Shown here: piece by piece, positions 16,585 to 24,412 of the stretch
How the letters are laid out: each line of letters starts with the position of its first letter
Position numbering within the stretch: position 1 is the first letter of the stretch
IMG/VR virus record: IMGVR_UViG_3300020191_000016
Location: 1-49,507 of that record
Length of the DNA: 49,507 bases
Reading direction: 5' to 3' (one strand)
DNA from: a virus
The notes under the pieces: model-generated
What the model was told of the DNA's origin: nothing
What the model saw: the letters and a program-made list of their open reading frames with translations, nothing else
The model's database searches: none
Translations under genes and position numbers: made by a program

Positions 16585-17244
16585 TTATGGTCCTGGTGAT
16601 TCTGATTTTATTGGTATTCTTATCATGCCATCACGATACTCATCACGACGACGACGCCCCTGTTGCTCAATACCAAGTCCCTGAATTGCCTGTTTATAGC
16701 TATTTTCAAAATACTGGATCATCTCAAGAGGTCCCTTGGTGTAACTATACGCCTGAATCAGGCAAGCATACAGTAGCGCCTCTGGCGCGTTTGTGGAGAC
16801 CCAAGTGCTTGTATTTGTTGCAGATAGCTGTGCTGGACGATAAATATAACCTAGTTGAACAACGAGTGCAGTAGCTGGCGTCGGCGCTATATAAAAATTA
16901 TCTTCATTCCAAACCCCGTAATACTTTGGTACTCCGGTTTCAGTGTAATCAGGCCAATACTCTTTTAAAAAAGAATTATCCCTAAACTCCAGGAAGGTTT
17001 GGTCACCATCTTCAGAGGTCACCATCATATATCGATGGGTCAAGATATCAGAGGGAGCGGGAAGAAAACGGGAGTTAGCCAAAAAGTTAGTCGTAGATTC
17101 TTTCTTAAAAACGTCTAAATCAATATCTCGAAGAATACGGTTCTCCGCCATTGTGATGAAGTTGTCAATGACCGAAGCAGAGAAGACATTGCTGTCTACC
17201 TCCGTATAATTTCGTATATTTGTTACTAATTCATCGTATGTCAT
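16585..17244 (-). CDS. Head-to-tail adaptor (SU10-type)
   Basis: 219 residues. The N-terminal helices MTYDELVTNIRNYTEVDSN and VIDNFITMAENRILRDIDLD are the signature of the adaptor protein family first described in phage SU10, which forms a ring under the portal. The middle contains YGVWNEDNFYIAPTPATA, a beta segment also typical of it. The C-terminus is basic (QGRRRRDEYRDG). Located two genes downstream of another connector-like gene, it supports a short-tail architecture. Confidence 0.75.
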   Translation of the reverse strand: MTYDELVTNIRNYTEVDSNVFSASVIDNFITMAENRILRDIDLDVFKKESTTNFLANSRFLPAPSDILTHRYMMVTSEDGDQTFLEFRDNSFLKEYWPDYTETGVPKYYGVWNEDNFYIAPTPATALVVQLGYIYRPAQLSATNTSTWVSTNAPEALLYACLIQAYSYTKGPLEMIQYFENSYKQAIQGLGIEQQGRRRRDEYRDGMIRIPIKSESPGP

Positions 17245-17246
17245 GT

Positions 17247-18005
17247 TTATACCGTATTGACTAGGTAGCCCATTCCACTATGCACCGAACAATATGTATA
17301 TAGGTTAGGTGCGCCTATGGCAACTTCTATTTGCGTGTACGCTCCAGCACTACCTGGAACCCCATTATAGGTCACGCCCGTCGTATACTCTACGCCCCCG
17401 CCATGGGTGCCATCAGGTGTAGTAGAAAACCTTAACGGATGCCCAGTATTACTAACGTCCGACTGATCATATCGATAAGCCTGTCCTTCATAAATAGTTC
17501 TTCCAAGATAACCAGGCTGTGAGCCGTCTTGATAATAGACATTCCCGCCTCCTGGATTACTAACCGTTATATTGTAGGTCGCCGCTATACTTACAGCATT
17601 AACCGTCACTGTTCCAACAGTTACTGTGGCAGACATTCCTGTAAGCGTAACGGTTACATTACTTGCTATTACAGTTGATACATTTACGTTTCCGATGTCT
17701 CCTACCCCTTCAACCGCTATAGACGCTGGAGCAGGTTGCATGGAGTCAGGCACTGTCTCAAAAGGAGTATCGCCCCCAGTATTATTCACAACTACTGTAA
17801 GAGGCTCTGTCCTATCGGGTCTTGGGTCTGCTAGTGCTATTGCATCCCCTCTATACCTTAATGGTTCAATCTGTGGTTCTTTTGGCTCATAGTCTTCTGG
17901 GCAGACCATAAACCCACGCCAATTCTTTTTTAAATCACGGTAAGAATATCGTTGTCCACAATAATCGCAGATCCCATATGAAAACTTACCTGTCGCTGTA
18001 GCCAT
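17247..18005 (-). CDS. Virion protein with zinc knuckle and cupredoxin-like C-terminal domain
   Basis: 252 residues. N-terminus: zinc-binding pair CDYC (13, 16) with Cys35 in FMVCPEDYEPKEPQ. Middle: beta repeats of the VxVTLTGMSATVTVG type shared with the 291-residue neighbour. C-terminus (about 170-252): His189 in TGHPLRF, and Cys239, His242, Met245 in YCSVHSGMG, the ligand order and Cys-x2-His-x2-Met spacing of type 1 copper proteins such as amicyanin. Copper binding is inferred from the residues. The domain recurs in marine phage appendage proteins, where its function is not established to my knowledge. Confidence 0.75.
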   Translation of the reverse strand: MATATGKFSYGICDYCGQRYSYRDLKKNWRGFMVCPEDYEPKEPQIEPLRYRGDAIALADPRPDRTEPLTVVVNNTGGDTPFETVPDSMQPAPASIAVEGVGDIGNVNVSTVIASNVTVTLTGMSATVTVGTVTVNAVSIAATYNITVSNPGGGNVYYQDGSQPGYLGRTIYEGQAYRYDQSDVSNTGHPLRFSTTPDGTHGGGVEYTTGVTYNGVPGSAGAYTQIEVAIGAPNLYTYCSVHSGMGYLVNTV

Positions 18006-18670
18006 TACGCACCTACTTGCGGTACAACATTGAAACTAGCAGTATCCCTATCTTCTTCCGCCGCACGTTTAAAGTCTTCTTCATAAATCTGCTTTAACGG
18101 ACCTGTTCTATCTGGCGAATACTTCATCGAAATCATATAAGCCAGCCCAGAGGCTAAACAAGGCAAGAACCTAAAGTTCACATCGCTTGTATTAGTGTAA
18201 CCCCCAGCATCGTCCATGCGCCTAATTCGATAATAAAGTAGCGTATAGTCTTTGTCCGCTGACGGATACAGGTAAACAGTCGGGGTGTTGCTTCTTTCCA
18301 CGTAATACTGGGAAGGCCTCGCTTGAGTCAACTTGTTAGGAAGATTCAGGTATTCCGCCCTGCCAATCCGATCAATGCTGATATCCTGCTGTTGACCGTT
18401 AATTGTCTGGCGAATCACCGCCGACAAGACATTTACAGTATCTGTTCCAACCGCAACGCTACCATCACCCTGGGACAATGGCTGTGTGGCCTGCTCTACG
18501 GTCCACAGGTTCAATCCCCTGTTTGCCCAGTCTAAGAACAAAAGGTTCAAAGAACGTCGCGCAGAGGTGAGCTGATAGCCCTCTGTAACCTGCATGCCAC
18601 ATCTTTCGAAGGCTTCTTCGATTAAGTCGTCAATAGACAGGTTAAAATCTGTAGTTCCTGAAGTCGCCAT
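18005..18670 (-). CDS. Probable head-tail connector or neck protein
   Basis: 221 residues. Helical N-terminus with DDLIEEAFERCGM and LTSARRSLNLLFLDWANRGLNLW, then beta strands and a helical C-terminus (YEEDFKRAAEEDRDTAS). This is the pattern of P22 gp4-like or tail tubular A-like connector proteins in short-tailed marine phages. It sits just upstream of the zinc/cupredoxin-like protein and the SU10-type adaptor, which makes a neck role likely. One-base overlap with both neighbours. Confidence 0.65.
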   Translation of the reverse strand: MATSGTTDFNLSIDDLIEEAFERCGMQVTEGYQLTSARRSLNLLFLDWANRGLNLWTVEQATQPLSQGDGSVAVGTDTVNVLSAVIRQTINGQQQDISIDRIGRAEYLNLPNKLTQARPSQYYVERSNTPTVYLYPSADKDYTLLYYRIRRMDDAGGYTNTSDVNFRFLPCLASGLAYMISMKYSPDRTGPLKQIYEEDFKRAAEEDRDTASFNVVPQVGA

Positions 18671-18867
18671 TATTTACAGCCTGCGTAGCCACCTTTTTTG
18701 TATTTTTTCATCATTCCGCCACCCATTTTTTTAACGGGCTTTGCCATGCCACCGTCTTTCATCATGACAGCTACCTTCGTAGAAGGCTTTGAAGTCATCT
18801 TGTTGCGAGCACCAGAACTTACACATCCACCGCCTTTGGTAGCGGCTCCCATTCCACGTCCAGCCAT
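18670..18867 (-). CDS. Tiny Gly/Met/Lys-rich protein
   Basis: 65 residues of low complexity: MAGRGMGAATKGGG, then VAVMMKDGGMAKPVKKMGGG and KKYKKGGYAGCK. The Lys-Gly-Gly motif also appears in larger virion proteins of this phage. First of a row of basic microproteins between the capsid and connector genes. Could be packaged with DNA or coat structural proteins. No family certain. Confidence 0.65.
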   Translation of the reverse strand: MAGRGMGAATKGGGCVSSGARNKMTSKPSTKVAVMMKDGGMAKPVKKMGGGMMKKYKKGGYAGCK

Positions 18868-18868
18868 T

Positions 18869-19033
18869 TTACTTACCTCGTTGAGTTTTCATCTGTGCAG
18901 TTTTTGACAACTGCGTAAATTTAAACAATTTTTTAGAGTTCTTACCCATTCTCGCTCCTGACATGACAGTACCGTCTGAGTGCGTGTGGGTGCTTCCCTT
19001 ATGTTCCGTGCCATTGCGTAAAAAATACTTCAT
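18869..19033 (-). CDS. Tiny basic protein with His-Thr-His motif (54 aa)
   Basis: An ATG at 19033 overlaps the preceding stop (ATGA) and the frame ends two bases before the next gene. The product contains KGSTHTHSDGTVMSGARMG and a Lys/Arg-rich tail (FTQLSKTAQMKTQRGK). The histidine-rich turn is recurrent in small marine phage proteins. Function unknown; possibly metal or nucleic-acid binding. Confidence 0.6.
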   Translation of the reverse strand: MKYFLRNGTEHKGSTHTHSDGTVMSGARMGKNSKKLFKFTQLSKTAQMKTQRGK

Positions 19034-19311
19034 TTCTTTCGATGCCTTCTTGTCTTGTTAGCCACTTTTTTTGGCTGTTTAGACACTTGCTTACCCTTTG
19101 CAGTATCCGCCCTTTTCTTTCGAGTAGTTGCGGCGTACTCCTTACTGCTAAGAGCCTTTATAGCCTTTTCGGGCAGATATCGCTCTCCTGTGGCTTTTGG
19201 ACCCTGCGTCGATGGTTTACCACTTTTGGTACGCCATTTCTGCTCGGTCCACTTCTTCAAAGACTGCTGTGGCTTTTTAAGTCCTGGTGTTCTTTTTCTT
19301 GGATTAGGCAT
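19030..19311 (-). CDS. DUF5872-family basic protein
   Basis: 93 residues, about one third Lys or Arg. The conserved core LKKWTEQKWRTKSGKPS, TGERYLPEKAIKALSSKEYA and a Lys-rich tail identify the DUF5872 family. Homologues occur in marine phages and bacteria with no known function. Its charge is histone-like, consistent with DNA condensation or packaging. One-base overlap with the next gene of the same series. Confidence 0.8.
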   Translation of the reverse strand: MPNPRKRTPGLKKPQQSLKKWTEQKWRTKSGKPSTQGPKATGERYLPEKAIKALSSKEYAATTRKKRADTAKGKQVSKQPKKVANKTRRHRKK

Positions 19312-19514
19312 TATGTTTTATACCCGCCACCTTTAGCTTTGTACTGCTTTGCCAACATCTGGGCTTTCCTAGCAGACCACTGTCCTGGTTTTCCGCCTTT
19401 ACCCCCAGACTTTATCTGAGAAAACAACTGCTTGCGCAGTGATGGCTTGGTATAGTTACCTGCCTCGTTTACCCTAGATTTAGCCTTTGCTGGGGCTTTT
19501 TTAGCCCTAGGCAT
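19311..19514 (-). CDS. DUF5872-like basic protein, second copy
   Basis: 67 residues with GNYTKPSLRKQLFSQIKSGG and GKPGQWSARKAQMLAKQYKA, ending GGGYKT, a pattern related to DUF5872-type proteins. Also strongly basic. Probably the partner of the 93-residue neighbour; the pair occurs together in marine phages as far as I recall. Confidence 0.7.
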   Translation of the reverse strand: MPRAKKAPAKAKSRVNEAGNYTKPSLRKQLFSQIKSGGKGGKPGQWSARKAQMLAKQYKAKGGGYKT

Positions 19515-19811
19515 TTAACACCTCCAACGCTTTCTGGCCTGTCGTAACCTACTGTTTGGATCTTTCGCCGCCTTAGGGAACTGTTTCATCTGTCCCGCTG
19601 ATCTAGCACAGAACGATTTACGTCGTTTTGCCCTAGATTTAGACGGCGATTTTTCCGTTACAGCCGTTTGCAACTTACTGCCTGGGTTGGCTTTCCGATA
19701 GGCTTTTACACCTTTTTTCGTCATGCCTGCCCCTTTTTTCGTAGCGCGAAAATTTCCAGACTTCACAGAAGTCTTTATTCCCATGTCTTTGCGCTTCGGC
19801 TTAGTTGCCAT
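19515..19811 (-). CDS. DUF6321-family basic protein
   Basis: 98 residues from the ATG at 19811 (an upstream start at 19850 would overlap the preceding gene). The core GVKAYRKANPGSKLQTAVTE, then RRKSFCARSAGQMKQFPKA and SRLRQARKRWRC matches DUF6321. Basic, with two cysteines near the conserved end. Function unknown; grouped with the other basic microproteins. Confidence 0.78.
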   Translation of the reverse strand: MATKPKRKDMGIKTSVKSGNFRATKKGAGMTKKGVKAYRKANPGSKLQTAVTEKSPSKSRAKRRKSFCARSAGQMKQFPKAAKDPNSRLRQARKRWRC

Positions 19812-19812
19812 G

Positions 19813-20115
19813 TTACTGAGCCGCTCCTCCTTCGAAGAACAAGGTAACACTGGTTACGTTGACACTAGCGACGTCAATGAAAATTCCATTTTCAAACAGT
19901 ATCCCTGCATCTGGGATAAACAAGTCTTGCGCGCCCGCAACGGCAGGGGTGGTAATTGTCAGCTTTGATGTACCGCCCGATGTACTGCCGTCTTTTAAGG
20001 AAAAAGAAGACCCTGTTGCTGTGTTTGTAAAATAAACACCTAACAATCTGCAACGGCCTAATACCGCAGAAGCATCAGCGGCCTTAGTGACCGTTTGGAT
20101 ATTACTACTGCTCAT
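19813..20115 (-). CDS. Small beta-rich virion protein
   Basis: 100 residues with regular beta strands (GVYFTNTATGSSFSLKDGST; KLTITTPAVAGAQDLFIPDA). No charge bias. It fits small capsid decoration proteins and lies two genes after the major capsid gene. No family named. Confidence 0.65.
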   Translation of the reverse strand: MSSSNIQTVTKAADASAVLGRCRLLGVYFTNTATGSSFSLKDGSTSGGTSKLTITTPAVAGAQDLFIPDAGILFENGIFIDVASVNVTSVTLFFEGGAAQ

Positions 20116-20127
20116 TGGTATCTCCTA

Positions 20128-20391
20128 TTAAGTCAGTGCGGCACCTACAGCAGTCACCCACGCCGCGCCAGTGCTGATAACCAAACAATATTCGTTATCG
20201 CCAGCGCCATTGTCACTTATCAAACGAACCTGACCCGCATTACCGGCGGCGGCAGTAGGTAAGTCACTTGTGGTTATTGCGGTTAATTTTACAAAGTTGG
20301 TAACAGTAACGTCGCCTGTGATGTCACCTGTGATGTCACCTGTGAATCCGTTATTTGAAACAACGGGACCTGAGAAGGTAGTTGTAGCCAT
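20128..20391 (-). CDS. Small virion protein with GDIT repeats
   Basis: 87 residues: MATTTFSGPVVSNNGFTGD, then tandem GDIT units and a C-terminal beta domain with EYCLVISTGAAWVTA. The FSGPVVS-NGF start is typical of head-fibre or capsid-decoration proteins of marine phages. It begins the operon after the terminator behind the capsid gene, preceded by AGGAGA. Confidence 0.65.
   Translation of the reverse strand: MATTTFSGPVVSNNGFTGDITGDITGDVTVTNFVKLTAITTSDLPTAAAGNAGQVRLISDNGAGDNEYCLVISTGAAWVTAVGAALT
20315..20338. repeat. Two tandem 12-bp repeats
   Basis: Two exact 12-base units (CCTGTGATGTCA on the plus strand) head to tail, encoding GDIT repeats in the 20128-20391 gene. A partial third unit follows. 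In frame, so repeat number changes would alter a short spacer only. Confidence 0.8.
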
Positions 20392-20460
20392 GTCTTATCT
20401 CCTGTCGTGGCTAATGTCAGGCGCGGGATTGCACCTGTCAGGGATTTATTAATCTTATAG

Positions 20461-20490
20461 TAAAAGAAAAGGGGCAACAAGTGCCCCCTT
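20461..20490 (-). terminator. Rho-independent terminator after the major capsid gene
   Basis: On the minus strand GGGGCA pairs with TGCCCC (six base pairs, five-base loop) and is followed by TTTTCTTTT. It lies directly behind the capsid stop at 20507, so it would reduce transcription of the genes further down relative to capsid. Confidence 0.85.
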
Positions 20491-20506
20491 TCCCTTTTTA
20501 CTCAGC

Positions 20507-21415
20507 TTACGGAGTACCCGGAGAACCGAATATGCCGCGTGGATCGCTAAAGCCAAAGCTATAACGCTCACGAGCCTTGTAACGTACATTGCCAGTCTCA
20601 AAGTCGCCTTCGAAACCAGTGCTCATTGAAGTACGCTGGAACATCTTCATGCCGTTAGGCGCATCAGTCATGATAAAGAATGCGTCAGGGTCAGTCAGAT
20701 AATGGTTGACTGAATAGCCCTGAGGCACCATTCCCATGTTGCGAGTGGCATTGATGTCGTTATCCGCAGTGCCTACACGAAGAGTAGACTTCAGGATACG
20801 GTCGGCAGTGAACTGTAATTCTTTTGGAATTATTAGTTTAGTGCCTTGGACCGCAATCTTGAGGCCACGCTCATCAGTGAAAGACGCGATATCAATCAGA
20901 GCCTGCTCAAGAGAGGCTTCTGAAAGATCCGCTGGGGTAGCAAGCTCGTTGGCTAGATCAGGACCTGAAAGGGTCGGATGATCTGTAGCACAAAGAGGCT
21001 TACCGTCACCACCGAGAGAGGTTGTGAAAGCATTGTTCAAGATGGAGGCGGCTTTAATTTGCTTAGTCGTCGCCATAGAACGTGCGAGTGCCTTAGTATA
21101 ACGCTTTGCAAGACTATCGTAGAGGTTATCCTCAATAGCTTCCTCTGTCAGAGAGAACGCTAATGCGATAGTTTCGTGAGTGTAGCGCGCTGTGTAAACT
21201 TCCTGAGCCTGGTCGTATGCAACGCCAGATCCTTCAGATTTCACAGGAGCTTCAGCAAAGCCCGAAAGCATCACCTCTTCTTCGAATGCTCTGTCAGATG
21301 ACTCGCTTTCGTAGATTTCAGCATGCTCATTGTCGTAAGAGCTGTATTCCAGACCGAACAAGGCGTTCAGACCGGGCTCGAGCTCTTTCACTAGTTGTGC
21401 GCGAGAAATAGCCAT
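20507..21415 (-). CDS. Major capsid protein (HK97 fold, Mu gpT-like type)
   Basis: 302 residues, the size of a mature HK97-fold coat protein without a long delta domain. An acidic N-terminus (SSYDNEHAEIYESESSDRAF) leads to a helical spine segment, the A-domain stretch GTKLIIPKELQFTADRILKS and the C-terminal YSFGFSDPRGIFGSPG, typical of phage coat proteins of this class. Gene order (scaffold, 165-residue gene, decoration-like gene, coat) supports it. A terminator follows directly. The start ATG at 21415 has GGAG upstream. Confidence 0.85.
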   Translation of the reverse strand: MAISRAQLVKELEPGLNALFGLEYSSYDNEHAEIYESESSDRAFEEEVMLSGFAEAPVKSEGSGVAYDQAQEVYTARYTHETIALAFSLTEEAIEDNLYDSLAKRYTKALARSMATTKQIKAASILNNAFTTSLGGDGKPLCATDHPTLSGPDLANELATPADLSEASLEQALIDIASFTDERGLKIAVQGTKLIIPKELQFTADRILKSTLRVGTADNDINATRNMGMVPQGYSVNHYLTDPDAFFIMTDAPNGMKMFQRTSMSTGFEGDFETGNVRYKARERYSFGFSDPRGIFGSPGTP

Positions 21416-21427
21416 GTCTTATTCTCC

Positions 21428-22003
21428 TTACTGTCCGGCAACCCCTGCACTTCCGTACAGGTGTTCATTGATTTTAACAACAACGACAGCGTTAGCACCA
21501 ACAGAGTTGTTAGGTGTATCCCAAAGACCAACGATCTTCAGGTTAAGCGCCGCAGTAGTTGCGATTGAGGAAGTATCCAGCACGTTAGCAGAAACACCAG
21601 TAGTGGTATTGCCTGTTCCTACAACGATATCAGCATTCTTACCATAGTTAGCGGCGGCGGAAGTGCCGTCGTTCTGGATGATGAAGAGCTGATTGGGGTC
21701 GTCTATTACGTCAGCAATAATTTTGCCCTGAGTAATATTGACGCCGCCTGGATAGTAGTTCTTCCAAGTGGGTTTACCAGTTGTCGGATCAATGTAATTA
21801 CAGCCATTGAACACGCCCACAGCCGCAGTGTGGCTGGCGGGATTGAACTGGAGAATGTAACCATCCTTCAAAGTGACTAAGTCGCCCTGAAAGATAGCTC
21901 CGGCCTGGTTGTCAGCAATTTCGTAGCCATACTGTTTCTGGGAACCAGAGGCTGAAAGATTGCCAAGCGGACGTAGGCCAAACGCTTTATCTACATTTGC
22001 CAT
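21428..22003 (-). CDS. Capsid-associated or decoration protein
   Basis: 191 residues, beta-rich with Gly/Asn turns and few charges: MANVDKAFGLRPLGNLSASG, then GDLVTLKDGYILQFNPAS. This protein precedes the coat gene in many marine podoviruses and is usually labelled hypothetical. I infer a minor capsid or cement protein from composition and its 12-base spacing from the coat gene. Confidence 0.65.
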   Translation of the reverse strand: MANVDKAFGLRPLGNLSASGSQKQYGYEIADNQAGAIFQGDLVTLKDGYILQFNPASHTAAVGVFNGCNYIDPTTGKPTWKNYYPGGVNITQGKIIADVIDDPNQLFIIQNDGTSAAANYGKNADIVVGTGNTTTGVSANVLDTSSIATTAALNLKIVGLWDTPNNSVGANAVVVVKINEHLYGSAGVAGQ

Positions 22004-22025
22004 GATAATTGTCCTTTATTCAAGG

Positions 22026-22523
22026 TTAGTCGGCGTTCCCATTACGGGGTCCACCGATTGACACACGGCTGTTTCTCTCTGGTGAATTAATCTTCATGCT
22101 AGAATGAGCATTCGATTTCAACAGGTCGTTATCAGCCGCAGAAATTTGATCTTGTGTTCTCGATGAATAATAGGCCTGACGTTCTTCGGCGGTTTCTTCG
22201 GGAATACGCGCAAGCATCATCCCTCCGGAACTAATGACTCCAGCATAATCGCCGTCGTCAATATGTGATGAATGAAATTCAGGATACTCGTCGGCGCGAA
22301 CCAACTCATAGCCCTCACGCAACTTTGCAGTTACGTTCATTTTATCTTCAGCACCTGCGATGTTCATCCTTATCCAACGGTGTTTATAACCAGGAGGGGC
22401 AGGAGGAGCATCTAGCCTAGAAGGAGGTGCCCACGGTTTGCGTTGCGCAGTTGCTTCACGAGTTTCAGTCGTGCGGCTTGTGCGTTTTAGGGATGGTACT
22501 TTGTTATTAACGTCATCACTCAT
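22026..22523 (-). CDS. Conserved assembly-region protein
   Basis: 165 residues. Basic, disordered N-terminus (SLKRTSRTTETREATAQRKP), a compact middle (HRWIRMNIAGAEDKMNVTAK; REGYELVRADEYP) and a Ser-rich disordered tail. It lies between scaffold and capsid-associated genes, an arrangement shared by many ocean phages. Probably a minor head or scaffold-linked protein; no fold named. Confidence 0.6.
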   Translation of the reverse strand: MSDDVNNKVPSLKRTSRTTETREATAQRKPWAPPSRLDAPPAPPGYKHRWIRMNIAGAEDKMNVTAKLREGYELVRADEYPEFHSSHIDDGDYAGVISSGGMMLARIPEETAEERQAYYSSRTQDQISAADNDLLKSNAHSSMKINSPERNSRVSIGGPRNGNAD

Positions 22524-22527
22524 GGTC

Positions 22528-23460
22528 TTAATCCTTCACATGTCTGGCATAGTCTTCAAGCGAGACTCCAAGTTTTTTGGCTATCGCAACCTGACTTGGC
22601 GTCAGCTTTACAGTGCGGCGTGCGTTATTTACTCCCGATGAACGGGTTGCAGGTGCCACCGTTTGCACGGGACGGGACGACCTGTTGTTCTTTTGCGCAG
22701 GCTCATATTCCTGCGGAAACATTTGGCGCATGCGCCTATCGATCTCATCATAATACTCGTCGGTCGTTGGGTCAAACCCTTCGTTCTTAACCAACTCGTT
22801 ATGAATTCCATACACAGTATGCGTCATTACTGTGTTATTGCCAAACCATGGGTTGTTTTCAGCCCATTCTTCGGCTCTTACGTCCGGTTGTCGCCTTGGC
22901 TTCAGCACTTCAGGCTCTTCTTGCTGAACGGGCTGTTCCGCCTGCTGTTTCTGTACCGCTACCTGCTCCCCAAGACGTTGTTGCTCGTAGACCAGTGAGG
23001 TTAGGCGCTGTTGTGCCTCGGTCTCGGTGTCAATATCATTTTCTATACGAGCTTGTCTAATTACTTGCTTCAGCGCCATAATTTGAGACTCTGAGCGGGT
23101 TTGAGCTTCTGTCAATCGTTCTGTGCTGGTTTTACGATACTGCTCTTGAAGATTGCTGTTCTCTGACTGTATTTTTTTTGCATACTCCAAAGCGGCTTCT
23201 TCACGGCGCTGTGCCTCACGAAGTCTCGCCGTCATCTTATCAATACGCTTTTTAACTTTGACGGAGTAATCGTCTAGCTCTTCACCGTCTGGTTCCTGGC
23301 TAGAGGCTTTTTCTTTTTCCTCTTCTTTTTCTTCTTCAACTACAACAGAGTCCTCCTTCTCGGAGAGCTTGGCATCACTACCATCTTCATTCATCTCAAC
23401 GGTAGCTTCTTCTTCCTCTTCACCTACTTTAAACTGTAGTTCTTCTGTACCTTGTGTCAT
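22528..23460 (-). CDS. Scaffolding protein
   Basis: 310 residues from the ATG at 23460, which follows AAGGAG; a longer frame from 23523 would overlap the GroES gene and lacks such a site. The N-terminus is strongly acidic with Glu runs, residues about 75-190 form a long coiled coil, and the C-terminus is a small basic helical domain (TPSQVAIAKKLGVSLEDYAR). Acidic head, coiled coil and basic capsid-binding tail are the layout of head scaffolds, and the capsid gene lies two genes downstream. Confidence 0.78.
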   Translation of the reverse strand: MTQGTEELQFKVGEEEEEATVEMNEDGSDAKLSEKEDSVVVEEEKEEEKEKASSQEPDGEELDDYSVKVKKRIDKMTARLREAQRREEAALEYAKKIQSENSNLQEQYRKTSTERLTEAQTRSESQIMALKQVIRQARIENDIDTETEAQQRLTSLVYEQQRLGEQVAVQKQQAEQPVQQEEPEVLKPRRQPDVRAEEWAENNPWFGNNTVMTHTVYGIHNELVKNEGFDPTTDEYYDEIDRRMRQMFPQEYEPAQKNNRSSRPVQTVAPATRSSGVNNARRTVKLTPSQVAIAKKLGVSLEDYARHVKD

Positions 23461-23470
23461 GTTGATCTCC

Positions 23471-23932
23471 TTACATGTGCAGAATGTCTTCTGGGTCGCT
23501 AACAACCCCAAGAATTTCATCATCGTTCAGTAGCCTGATTTCACCGCCGTCTATTTGCAATCGAGATCCTGCATACTTTCCAAAGATTATCCAATCGCCT
23601 TCTTTGCACCAGGGACCTGTTGGGAACCTAGACGCATCTGAATAAGCTAAATCGCCCATCTTCAAAACATATCCCACGTTAGTGCCTAACTGAGTACGCT
23701 TTTGCGTCTCGTCGGATAGCATAATGCCTCCCTTAGTGGTTTTAGCTCCACGATAAGGCAGGATGGCAATTCGCCAGCCAGTAGGGGATGGGATAAGGTC
23801 TAAAATAGAGCTGGATAGTCCCTCCTCGGGTATTTTGCCTTCGTCACTGTAGGCATCATCAAGAGAGGGTTTTTTGTCTTTCTTGTTTTGCTCCCACTTT
23901 TTTTCAAGTGGGGTTAATTCAGCTTCTGCCAT
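23471..23932 (-). CDS. groES-like: GroES-like co-chaperonin
   Basis: 153 residues: a 49-residue charged extension followed by a co-chaperonin (Cpn10) domain at about 50-147. The domain starts PTGWRIAILP and carries a mobile loop at about 62-80 with GGIML, equivalent to the GGIVL tripeptide region that docks on GroEL, then the roof strands EGDWIIFGKYAGSRLQIDGG. It would cap host GroEL and help fold capsid or other virion proteins, like T4 gp31 in role. It sits directly upstream of the scaffold and capsid genes. The N-terminal extension is unlike bacterial GroES. Confidence 0.88.
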   Translation of the reverse strand: MAEAELTPLEKKWEQNKKDKKPSLDDAYSDEGKIPEEGLSSSILDLIPSPTGWRIAILPYRGAKTTKGGIMLSDETQKRTQLGTNVGYVLKMGDLAYSDASRFPTGPWCKEGDWIIFGKYAGSRLQIDGGEIRLLNDDEILGVVSDPEDILHM

Positions 23933-23948
23933 GTAATAATCCTCTGGG

Positions 23949-24131
23949 TTATAGTTCTTCTCGTTTTTCTAGCTGTACTCTTACAGCCTCACTAACAAGC
24001 CTTAAACCATCCAGACGACCCATGAGATACTTATAGCGTTCCATATCAGTAACGCCACTAAGAATCATTGTCTCAGTGTCACGTTCTAGCTTTCTAATTT
24101 CTTTCAGAATGCTTTCTGCAAATTCCAGCAT
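23949..24131 (-). CDS. Small helical protein
   Basis: 60 residues, two helices (MLEFAESILKEIRKLERDTE; MERYKYLMGRLDGLRLVSEA) with alternating charges, like a helical hairpin. It lies between a DUF6496-like gene and the GroES-like gene. It is of the type often found near portal genes in marine phages. Function unknown. Confidence 0.6.
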   Translation of the reverse strand: MLEFAESILKEIRKLERDTETMILSGVTDMERYKYLMGRLDGLRLVSEAVRVQLEKREEL

Positions 24132-24174
24132 GGTGTATCCATGTTATGCAGACGATTTAGCCTCGTCTGGTTGG

Positions 24175-24408
24175 CTAGTAAATCTTAGTGCGACGTTTAG
24201 CGTCTCTTCTTAAAACAGAACCGCCATTCTTCGCTCTAGCAGGTGATTTGCGTGCAGTGTTAAGTGCAATTGCAACCGCCTGTTTTTGCGCCTTTTTTTT
24301 GCTACTAGGCGTACTTGCGCCAATCTTACCAGTTTTTTTGTAAGACGACACAATTTCCTTGATGTTTTTTGATATTGTTTTCTTTGACTTTCTTTTGTCC
24401 AACGGCAT
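24175..24408 (-). CDS. DUF6496-like basic protein
   Basis: 77 residues, strongly basic: MPLDKRKSKKTISKNIKEIV, then KIGASTPSSKKKAQKQAVAI and a Lys/Arg tail. The GAS/KxxxQAVAIAL segment resembles DUF6496. It immediately follows the portal gene (four bases). It may bind DNA or accompany the portal; the function is not known. Confidence 0.65.
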   Translation of the reverse strand: MPLDKRKSKKTISKNIKEIVSSYKKTGKIGASTPSSKKKAQKQAVAIALNTARKSPARAKNGGSVLRRDAKRRTKIY

Positions 24409-24412
24409 CGTA

